A stretch of DNA of 21,627 nucleotides, from IMG/VR virus record IMGVR_UViG_3300032093_000974, positions 1 to 21,627 of that record. One strand, 5' to 3'. This document shows positions 15,311-21,627 of the stretch, in pieces. Each line of letters starts with the position of its first letter. Within the stretch, counting starts at the first letter, position 1. This DNA is from a virus. Under the pieces are notes generated by a model. That model made no database searches. It had not been told where the DNA came from and saw only the letters and a program-made list of their open reading frames with translations. The translations under genes were made by a program, and so were the position numbers.

Positions 15311-15528
15311 TGTCTACCCCGCAAAATCAACGGCTGCCAACAAGTCCTTTAGTAGACCAAACAGGCCGGCCAACCCGTGCCTGGCAGTTATTTTTATTAA
15401 ACCTTTTAAATTTTTCTAGCGCATCTACAGCTACCGCTGGATCAGCTACCTTGCCTGCTAACCCAGAGGGATTTATTGAGGTAACCGTAAACGGCGAATC
15501 TAAAAGAATCCCGTATTACAACTTATAA
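15310..15528 (+). CDS. Small conserved phage protein after the tail hub
   Basis: A 72-residue protein coupled by TAATG to the gp10-like gene, with GGAG seven bases upstream. It starts [19 protein letters not shown] and has a helical middle (AWQLFLLNLLNF), an Ala/Thr linker, and a C terminus GFIEVTVNGESKRIPYYNL. I recall this N- and C-terminal pattern from other podovirus genomes at the same position; the function is unknown. It occupies the place of P22 gene 26 (the tail needle) but is far too short for that trimeric coiled-coil needle (233 residues in P22). It could be a small plug or adaptor, which is inference. Confidence 0.78.
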   Translation: MSTPQNQRLPTSPLVDQTGRPTRAWQLFLLNLLNFSSASTATAGSATLPANPEGFIEVTVNGESKRIPYYNL

Positions 15529-15530
15529 AT

Positions 15531-16010
15531 ATGTCAAATACTGAGCCAACAATTATTGTTAGAAAAGCCACAGAGGCCGATTTGCCGGCATATCTGCAAC
15601 TTAGCGCCGACTTTCATGCTGCGTCACCTATGCAAAGGGTTTGCCAATTTGAGCCAGAGGGATTTAAAGGATTTGTAGTATCTGCCATGAATAACCCAGA
15701 TATTTGCATATTGGCGGCTGAACTTAATGGCGAAATCGTAGGCATTACAGGGGGGATTGTCTACCCTTTGTATTTTTCGCCATCCCACAAAGTTGCACAA
15801 GAATTATGGTGGTGGCTAACTCCTGCGGCCAGGGGCTCTGGAGTTGGTAATAAGATGTTTAAGCATTTACAATTGTGGTCAAAGGAACGCGGAGCAAAAA
15901 CCATTTTTATGATTGCGCTAGAGGACGAAAGAGCGGAAAAAATGGAAAAAGTTTACTGTCGGGCAGGCTTTGAGCCGATGGAGCGTACATTTATGAAGGG
16001 GATCGAATAA
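15531..16010 (+). CDS. GNAT-family N-acetyltransferase
   Basis: A 159-residue protein with the GNAT fold signature. It opens IIVRKATEADLPAYLQL and has a beta stretch CILAAELNGEIVGITGG. Motif A is LTPAARGSGVGNKMFKHLQLW, where R101-GSGVG-106 is the acetyl-CoA pyrophosphate loop. Motif B follows as ALEDERAEKMEKVYCRAGFEPMERTFMK. It is expected to transfer an acetyl group from acetyl-CoA to an amine. The substrate is unknown; candidates are a phage structural protein or a host protein or tRNA. It lies between the tail hub and ejection genes, roughly where P22 has gene 14. There is no clear ribosome site, and it is overlapped by the next gene through TAATG, so expression is tied to neighbours. Confidence 0.87.
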   Translation: MSNTEPTIIVRKATEADLPAYLQLSADFHAASPMQRVCQFEPEGFKGFVVSAMNNPDICILAAELNGEIVGITGGIVYPLYFSPSHKVAQELWWWLTPAARGSGVGNKMFKHLQLWSKERGAKTIFMIALEDERAEKMEKVYCRAGFEPMERTFMKGIE

Positions 16011-17074
16011 TGGCCGTAGGAACAGGAACCGCGATAGCGATAGGAGCAGGCGCTGGCTTAATTGGCGCAAAAATGACTGCCGATGCATCCAAATCGGCTG
16101 CGCGAACTCAAGCAGATGCAGCAAACCGCGCCATGGACCAAGAGCGGGCCATGTATGAGCGATCAAGAGAAGATTTGGCCCCATACCGCGAAACTGGTTA
16201 CACCGCCCTGAAAGACATCGAGCGGATGAAACCCTTTTTATTGGGTAGATTTAACCAGCCTTATCAATACATTCCTCACACAACCGAAGGGACAACAACG
16301 GGTGTAACACCGCCACCAACTCCTGGAGCGCTGCCATCCAATTATCAAGCTGCTAGAGCAGCTTTTGAACAACAGCAACAAGCAGAGGCCGAAAGAAGAA
16401 TTGCTGCTGGCGAATTAGCGCCACCATCATTAACTGTTACTGGTAAAGACCAATTTGGCCAAGACTTTAATTTAGCAGCAGATGCCGATGCATTTAATCA
16501 GTTTTATAACCAAAATTACAGAACTGCAGCGCCAGAAGGTGGCGCAGAAATGGTGCCAATTAGTGGCCCAAGAAGTCCGTTTGAAGAATACTTAGACCCA
16601 AGTATGGCATTTAGAATGCGTCTTGGCACACAAGCGACTGAGCGTTTAGCAAATATTGGAGGCGGCGCAATCAGCGGCAATACAATGCGCGCCCTTACTG
16701 ATTACGGTCAAAATCTAGCATCCACAGAATATGGCAATGCGTTTAATCGTTTTCAGACTGAACGCGGAAACATTTATAACACTTTGGCAAATATTGCTGG
16801 CATGGGTCAGAGTGCGGTTAATACTGGTGTAAATGCTGGTCAAAATTTTGCAGCACAGCAAACTGGCTTAATTACTGGTCAAGCAGCTGCACTAGGCGCT
16901 GGAAATGTGGGCGCGGCTAACGCATATGCTGGAGCCCTTGGTAATGTAGGAAATATGGCGCTCTTATCATCTCTTATGAGAGCCCCAGGCGCAAATCCAG
17001 CGGTTACAACACCAGCATCAACTGCAATGGCACCAAATCCATATCAACAGTTTGCTATGCCTACTAATGCATAA
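16010..17074 (+). CDS. DNA ejection (internal virion) protein, gp7-like
   Basis: A 354-residue Ala/Gly/Gln/Asn-rich protein. The N terminus (GTGTAIAIGAGAGLIGAKMT) is a small glycine-rich, moderately hydrophobic helix that could insert into a membrane. After it come a helix with repeated Ala and Arg (DASKSAARTQADAANRAM) and a DLAPYRETGYTALKDI segment, which I associate with phage DNA-transfer proteins. A Gln/Pro-rich variable middle (95-140) is followed by a conserved-looking MRLGTQATERLANIGGGAIS and STEYGNAFNRFQTERGNIYN part. In P22, gp7, gp20 and gp16 travel with the DNA into the cell. This gene is first of three at the right position. AAGGGG precedes the coupled TAATG start. Confidence 0.8.
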   Translation: MAVGTGTAIAIGAGAGLIGAKMTADASKSAARTQADAANRAMDQERAMYERSREDLAPYRETGYTALKDIERMKPFLLGRFNQPYQYIPHTTEGTTTGVTPPPTPGALPSNYQAARAAFEQQQQAEAERRIAAGELAPPSLTVTGKDQFGQDFNLAADADAFNQFYNQNYRTAAPEGGAEMVPISGPRSPFEEYLDPSMAFRMRLGTQATERLANIGGGAISGNTMRALTDYGQNLASTEYGNAFNRFQTERGNIYNTLANIAGMGQSAVNTGVNAGQNFAAQQTGLITGQAAALGAGNVGAANAYAGALGNVGNMALLSSLMRAPGANPAVTTPASTAMAPNPYQQFAMPTNA

Positions 17075-17083
17075 GGAATCATC

Positions 17084-18466
17084 ATGGCAATTAATATAAA
17101 ACCAGACATTTCTTTAAGCGCAAAACCACCAGCAGTAATGAGTTTGCCAGACATTGTTAGTTTGGCCCGTGGTGCGCAGGCATATCAACGCGAAAAAGAA
17201 ATATTTCCTGAATTAGTTCAGCAGGCACAAATTCAAACCCGCACCGCAGCAACTGGAGAAAAGTCTGCTGCATTTACATTTGATCAAAAGCAAAGCGATG
17301 CCATCATGAATATTGTTGGCGGTTATAGAAACGATCCAAGAGTTGTTTCTGGTGATCCAAATAAAGCAATTGATGCGCTAACAGAAATTAAAGCAAAAGC
17401 AAGAAACCTAGGCATTCCTCCTGCGGTTGTAGAAAAAATTGCGTCAACTGCAACTCAGATTGCAATTAATGACCCAAAAAATCTACCCCAGTATTTTGAT
17501 AATGTAATCCAGACCCAGATTGGACCATCCGGCCAACAGGCATTACAAACCCCTCAGTTGGTTACATCGGGCGGCCAAACCGGTATTTTCCGCGGTGGAC
17601 CAGCAACTGTTACAACTCTGCCGTTACCTGGTGCCGCACCCGCGCCCACAGGCGTTACGCCAGCGGATATGACAGCGCCAATCCAGCCAAAACCAGCAGC
17701 CCCAACAACTGCACCGGCAGCAGCGCCAACCGTAACGCCCACCGCTCAGATGGTGCAGCCAGATACTGGCCGTCTGCCTTTAACTTATCCCGTGCGTCAA
17801 GCCGGCGTCCCTTTTGCTGCGTTACCGCAAGAAGAAGCAGACCGCACCGCTGGAAGCAAATTTCGAGATGGTTTGGTACAGCGTCAGTCTGAACTGACCA
17901 CCGCACGGCGCAATTTGCAAGAAGTAGTCAAGGGAGCGCAAGAAATTCAAGCAGATGCTTTATTTCCAGAAACAGGATTAAGCGGAAAAATCAAAAGATT
18001 ATATTCAGATATTACTGGTGACCCGCAATATGCACAACTGTCAAAAGATTTGGCTAATGTGCAGATTTCTAACATTAAAGCAATTGGTGGTTCTCTTGAC
18101 ACAGTTAATGGACAACAATTAATACGCATGGCTAGTGGAGATGTGACATTCCCACCAGAGGTGCTGTTAAGTATTGCTCGGCGCGCTGATGCCGATATTA
18201 CGAATTTAGATATGATGGCAACCGGATTGCAGCGCCACACCCAGAAATTTGGTGATGCGAATGCTAAACGATTCCAGCAGATGTGGTCATCAAACGCTGA
18301 TTCCCGTATATTTGAAATTATGAATATTGCGCGCGATGTAAAAGATGCAAACAAGCGTAAAGAATTAACAGACAAATTGCTTGGCGATATGAATGAAGAT
18401 CAGCGCAAAGACTTGTACCGAAAATACAATAACTTGATCAAACTAACCAATACGGGTGACTTGTAA
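17084..18466 (+). CDS. Probable ejection protein, gp20-like position
   Basis: A 460-residue protein second in the ejection set. The N-terminal region is helical (MSLPDIVSLARGAQAYQREK, SDAIMNIVGGY). The middle, about residues 180-255, is a Pro/Ala/Thr-rich flexible linker (PAAPTTAPAAAPTVTPTAQ). The C-terminal 200 residues are helical and charged (SELTTARRNLQEVVKGAQEI, DAKD/RKEL-type stretches, ending RKYNNLIKLTNTGDL). There is no signal peptide or catalytic motif. AAGGA overlaps the upstream stop. Its stop overlaps the next ATG (TAATG). I do not recognise direct similarity to P22 gp20; the assignment is by place, size and the flexible, helical make-up expected of proteins threaded through the portal. 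Confidence 0.7.
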   Translation: MAINIKPDISLSAKPPAVMSLPDIVSLARGAQAYQREKEIFPELVQQAQIQTRTAATGEKSAAFTFDQKQSDAIMNIVGGYRNDPRVVSGDPNKAIDALTEIKAKARNLGIPPAVVEKIASTATQIAINDPKNLPQYFDNVIQTQIGPSGQQALQTPQLVTSGGQTGIFRGGPATVTTLPLPGAAPAPTGVTPADMTAPIQPKPAAPTTAPAAAPTVTPTAQMVQPDTGRLPLTYPVRQAGVPFAALPQEEADRTAGSKFRDGLVQRQSELTTARRNLQEVVKGAQEIQADALFPETGLSGKIKRLYSDITGDPQYAQLSKDLANVQISNIKAIGGSLDTVNGQQLIRMASGDVTFPPEVLLSIARRADADITNLDMMATGLQRHTQKFGDANAKRFQQMWSSNADSRIFEIMNIARDVKDANKRKELTDKLLGDMNEDQRKDLYRKYNNLIKLTNTGDL

Positions 18467-20835
18467 TGCAAGACATTGGCCAACTAATTTTAGGTGGCAC
18501 AAAACCACCTCCCCAGCAAGGCGGTGATTTATTTCGTTTTGAAAATTTGCAGCCAAGTCAGGTGGAAATGGCGGTTAAACGGTTTACAGAAATGGGCCAA
18601 AACCCAAGACTTTTGGAAACCATTCTTACGAATCCTGAAAGATTCAATTCTTACCCATTAGAAATTCGTCAGCGATTCTTTGAGATGTCTACTGGCTCGC
18701 AGCCAATCATGGCTAAGTCATTTAATGAACCATCAACACAAGCATCCGCAGCGCAACCTACAACGCAGCCAACCATGCGCCAAACATCTGCGGACCCTGT
18801 TGCAGACATGATTTTGGGCAGTCCCGTACAAACAAAAACCACAGAAACCCCAACGCGAAAGGTTGGTAAAGTTAAGGAAATGGGCGAAGCTGGCCCGTTA
18901 ACTCAGTTTGGCCGCACCGCTGCTAGTTTCTATGACATGACGATTGGGAATATTGTCCCTGGGATTGTTGAGCCAGTAACTTATGCCGGAGCCCGTGCCA
19001 TTGGTAAAACCCCAACAGAGGCAAAAGAAATTAGCACGGCAGCTGCAGCGCCGTTTGAGGGTGGAATGGGTAAGACTTTTGGTGTAACTGAAACCCCAGA
19101 ATACCAAAGCGAGGCAACGCGCCGTCTGTTTAACTTTGTTGGTGAGAATTTTCAAAAGGGCGCGGCCTGGATTGCTGAAAAGACAGGATTGCCGGCTGCC
19201 GACATTGAAAACATGATGGGAACTGTGGCTGCCGGAGGTGGTGTAAAAGTGGCTCCATCAATTCAGCGCGGCGCGGTAAAAACTGCTGAAAAGGTAGAAA
19301 CCGCTCTAGGAACTGCCGAGCCAAAATTACCAGAGGCCCCAAGAGTTGAGCCAACTGTTGGCAAACCAAAAGTAACTTATGCAGAGTTTCAGGCTCAATT
19401 ACAAACTAAACAAGGTGCGCCAACTGGCACATTACCGCCTGCACCAAAAATTCAAACTCCAACGATGCCTGCGCCAACCAATACGCAGCCATTCCCAGAG
19501 GTTAAATACGCGCCTAAAGGCAAAGTAAATCTAGCAGAACAAGAGCAGCGCAAACAAATTTTGTCCCGTGTTGGCCTAGAAAATGCCCGCGAATCATCCA
19601 TTTTGGGCGATGGATTTGCTGCTGCCAACGAGTTCCAGACCAGCAAAGTAGACGCGCCGGTAGGCCAGTTATATAGAGATACATTAGCTAACGAGCGAGC
19701 CACATTAGAAAACTTTGGTCAACGGATTATCGAACGCACCGGCGGAACTTTAGGACTTGATGAAACCGCTTTATATGACCGAGGCACACGGATTGCGCGC
19801 CCGTTTGATGACTTTAAAAATGTGCTGCAAACTCAAATGGATCAGGCCTACAATTCGTCCAAACAAATAGCCGGCACTAAGCCAGCCGTAATACCAAACG
19901 ACATACAAAAATTCTTAGATACCAATTCTAACTTTACGGTAAACGACAGTTTTATGTCTTTGCGCCGTGGTATTGAATCGCATTTAAAAGAAAATGATTT
20001 GTTAGACGCAAACGGCAAAGTAAAGCCGATGACGGTAGAACAAGCCGAAGGATTGCGTAGATACATTAATTCCAACTGGAATAATGAGCGTTCTGGCATT
20101 ATTGGCCGTCTTAAAGACAAGATTGATAATGATGTAACTAAAGTTGCTGGCGAAGATGTTTACAAAAAAGCCAGAGACATTCGCACCAAGATTGCTCGTT
20201 TATTAGACGATCCAAAAGGCGTGGCTAAGATTATGGATTACGATCCACAGTCACCCATGAATCGCGCCGTGCCATTTGAAAAGATTGCCTCAACTATTGA
20301 GCGGATGGATGTAGACCAGCAGCGACATTTAATTAAGCTGCTTAAAGAAATGCCAGACGAATTACGGCCTCAAGCAGATGCTGCAATAGCAGAAATTAAG
20401 GCACAATTTGCAAACCGTATATTGCAAGAAGGCTCTAAAAATAAAGGCCAATGGAACGCAGCTGCGATTACAAAATACCTAAACGATAACAACCGTAAAC
20501 TAGGCGTTTTGATGGAAGACAAGGAAATTGCCCAGATGGTTAAAGACTTGCACGATGCCGGCCATCTTGTTAAATACGATGCATCTTATCCTGGCGCAGC
20601 AATACAAGCCCATAATTTAATTCGTTTGGGCGCGGCCCCATTACTTGGTACTGTCGGCACATCTGTTGGCGGTGCTGTAGGTGGGGCGCTTGGTGGTGTG
20701 CCTGGCGCTGGAGTTGGCGCAACTGTAGGCGGTATGTATGGCGCTAAAAAAGGTGTAGCGATGGCAGAAAAATCGGCATTAAAACGCGCCCAAAAAAAGA
20801 TGATTCCTCTTAAAGATGTTGGTAAAGGACAATAA
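18466..20835 (+). CDS. Large ejection protein, gp16-like position, with glycine-zipper C terminus
   Basis: A 789-residue protein, third and largest of the ejection set; P22 gp16 has 609 residues. A disordered Gln/Pro/Thr-rich N-terminal third holds EMAVKRFTEMGQNPRLLE and a TFGVTETPEYQSEATRRLFN segment. Next is a Pro-rich linker (about 285-345), then a long helical body (345-720) with charged helices. Residues 722-765 are a glycine-zipper-like hydrophobic region (GAAPLLGTVGTSVGGAVGG, then GALGGVPGAGVGATVGGMYG) with repeated GxxxG. A basic tail (KKGVAMAEKSALKRAQKKM) follows. Such ends can insert into the inner membrane, fitting a role in a DNA-translocation conduit. No lysozyme or transglycosylase motif is visible. 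Confidence 0.78.
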   Translation: MQDIGQLILGGTKPPPQQGGDLFRFENLQPSQVEMAVKRFTEMGQNPRLLETILTNPERFNSYPLEIRQRFFEMSTGSQPIMAKSFNEPSTQASAAQPTTQPTMRQTSADPVADMILGSPVQTKTTETPTRKVGKVKEMGEAGPLTQFGRTAASFYDMTIGNIVPGIVEPVTYAGARAIGKTPTEAKEISTAAAAPFEGGMGKTFGVTETPEYQSEATRRLFNFVGENFQKGAAWIAEKTGLPAADIENMMGTVAAGGGVKVAPSIQRGAVKTAEKVETALGTAEPKLPEAPRVEPTVGKPKVTYAEFQAQLQTKQGAPTGTLPPAPKIQTPTMPAPTNTQPFPEVKYAPKGKVNLAEQEQRKQILSRVGLENARESSILGDGFAAANEFQTSKVDAPVGQLYRDTLANERATLENFGQRIIERTGGTLGLDETALYDRGTRIARPFDDFKNVLQTQMDQAYNSSKQIAGTKPAVIPNDIQKFLDTNSNFTVNDSFMSLRRGIESHLKENDLLDANGKVKPMTVEQAEGLRRYINSNWNNERSGIIGRLKDKIDNDVTKVAGEDVYKKARDIRTKIARLLDDPKGVAKIMDYDPQSPMNRAVPFEKIASTIERMDVDQQRHLIKLLKEMPDELRPQADAAIAEIKAQFANRILQEGSKNKGQWNAAAITKYLNDNNRKLGVLMEDKEIAQMVKDLHDAGHLVKYDASYPGAAIQAHNLIRLGAAPLLGTVGTSVGGAVGGALGGVPGAGVGATVGGMYGAKKGVAMAEKSALKRAQKKMIPLKDVGKGQ

Positions 20836-20837
20836 TT

Positions 20838-21578
20838 ATGGCAGTCAATCTCTCACCAATCGGCAACGGTTTTCAGTTTTTTAATAACGATGGCCTGCCT
20901 TTAAACGCCGGCAAAATCTACACTTATCAAGCTGGATCAACAACCCCGCTTGCTACTTATACTGACTCTAGCGGTCTAATTGCTAATACCAATCCTATTA
21001 TTTTAGGAACAGACGGACGGCCACCATCGACAATTTGGTTAACCGAAGGGTTTTTTTACAAGTTTGTTTTAAAAGACTCATCCGATGTAACTATACAAAC
21101 TTACGACAATTTATATGGAATTGTTAGCGCAACCCCCCCAGCTGCCACCCCAATTCCTGCGGGCGGAATATTATTGTGGTCAGGATCGATTGGCTCTATT
21201 CCTGCTGGCTATGTTTTGTGTAACGGCACAAACGGCACACCAGATTTGCGAGACCGATTTGTTGTAGGCGCTGGCTCATCTTACGCCGTAAACGCAACTG
21301 GTGGCTCTGCCGATGCTGTAGTTGTAACCCATACACACACAGCATCTGTAACCGATCCAGGCCATGTCCATTTCCAAACTTACGCACAAAATTTAGGATC
21401 AGGTTCGCTTGATGGATTCCAGTTAAATAGTGGCTTTACATCAAATACAAGCGCATCAACAATTAATACTCAATCAAAAGTTACTGGCATTTCTGTAACC
21501 AATGCAAACGCAGGCGTTAGCGGAACTAATGCTAATCTGCCCCCTTACTATGCGCTTTGCTACATTATGAAGACCTAA
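20838..21578 (+). CDS. Tail collar / receptor-binding tip protein
   Basis: A 246-residue two-domain tail protein. Residues 1-95 resemble the short head/tail-binding domain of podovirus tailspikes (LSPIGNGFQFFNNDGLPLNA, GKIYTYQAGSTTPLATYTD, NPIILGTDGRPPSTIW, YKFVLKDSSDVTI). From about 103 there is a phage tail-collar domain: GGILLWSGSIGSIPAGYVLC, then NGTPDLRDRFVVGAG. His165-T-His167 and His176-V-His178 form two HxH motifs, recalling metal-binding HxH sites in the T4 long-fibre tip. The C terminus is LPPYYALCYIMKT, the usual ending of collar-type fibres. It lies where P22 has tailspike gene 9, but it has no beta-helix enzyme domain. AAAGGA is eight bases upstream. Confidence 0.88.
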   Translation: MAVNLSPIGNGFQFFNNDGLPLNAGKIYTYQAGSTTPLATYTDSSGLIANTNPIILGTDGRPPSTIWLTEGFFYKFVLKDSSDVTIQTYDNLYGIVSATPPAATPIPAGGILLWSGSIGSIPAGYVLCNGTNGTPDLRDRFVVGAGSSYAVNATGGSADAVVVTHTHTASVTDPGHVHFQTYAQNLGSGSLDGFQLNSGFTSNTSASTINTQSKVTGISVTNANAGVSGTNANLPPYYALCYIMKT

Positions 21579-21579
21579 T

Positions 21580-21627
21580 ATGGAATGGCAAACAATTATT
21601 AATTTTGGATTAGGGTGCCTTGTTGCA
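21580..21627 (+). CDS. Start of a small protein, cut by window edge
   Basis: ATG at 21580 follows the collar stop by one base. The open frame MEWQTIINFGLGCLVA continues to the last base of the window (16 codons). The hydrophobic start after a short polar N terminus suggests a small membrane protein, of the kind often found at the beginning of the lysis or accessory region after tail genes. Too little is visible to name it. Confidence 0.5.
   Translation, partial: MEWQTIINFGLGCLVA

Noticed and set aside
21050-21059. Run of seven T residues in the collar gene as a possible frameshift site
   Set aside because: The reading frame continues unbroken through the collar domain to its normal LPPYYALCYIMKT end, and no alternative product is evident in the shifted frames.
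1-21627. Prophage signs: integrase, attachment site, repressor, tRNA
   Set aside because: No integrase or repressor frame and no tRNA-like cloverleaf was recognised. The lifestyle cannot be decided from this window.

Overview
The window is the structural half of a tailed bacteriophage genome with a short-tailed (podovirus), P22-like assembly plan. Nothing in it is bacterial chromosome: there are no rRNA, tRNA, transposase, integrase or metabolic operon genes. From 946 to the right edge all genes read rightward, nearly without gaps. The order is terminase small and large subunits, portal, scaffold, coat, (accessory block), gp4-like tail adaptor, gp10-like tail hub, two small genes, three ejection-type proteins, and a tail-tip/collar protein. 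This is the P22 order 3-2-1-8-5-4-10-(26-14)-7-20-16-9. The host cannot be named from sequence alone. Strong Shine-Dalgarno sites, a Sec-type signal peptide and P22-type morphogenesis point to a Gram-negative bacterium. Moderate base composition and the style of the fibre genes suggest a freshwater or other environmental proteobacterium (inference).

Left edge, 1-845: three small leftward genes (coiled-coil protein, secreted two-cysteine protein, zinc-ribbon protein), then a roughly 100-base divergent gap with a candidate rightward promoter. Packaging, 946-4737: terS, terL and portal, overlapping end to start. Capsid, 4734-7324: what looks like its own transcription unit, with a near-consensus sigma70-type promoter built over the portal stop codon, a hairpin at the predicted RNA 5' end, scaffold, coat, a 78-residue small virion-type protein, and a strong intrinsic terminator. 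Accessory block, 7340-12477: a glycosyltransferase-like protein, a small unknown, a 1054-residue fibre-like protein ending in a glycine-rich domain of about 220 residues, a small virion-type protein, a cupin and an unknown. This block interrupts the P22 order between coat and gp4.

Tail and ejection, 12474-21578: gp4-like and gp10-like proteins, both enlarged by copies of the same 65-69-residue beta-type module (one copy in the first, two in tandem in the second). They are followed by a 72-residue protein and a GNAT acetyltransferase where P22 carries needle gene 26 and gene 14, then three ejection-type proteins, the last with a glycine-zipper membrane-like C terminus, and a tail-collar protein with two HxH motifs. 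A further gene starts at 21580 and runs off the edge.

How it works together: terminase and portal pack DNA into a shell built by scaffold and coat. The gp4/gp10-like proteins close the portal and carry fibre and collar proteins that contact the host. The ejection proteins leave with the DNA and probably form the trans-envelope conduit. The enzymes (glycosyltransferase, cupin, GNAT) are accessory and their targets are unknown. The observations I rate highest are the shared module inserted in two adjoining tail proteins, the self-contained capsid transcription unit, the accessory block set into P22 synteny, and the glycine-rich fibre tip.
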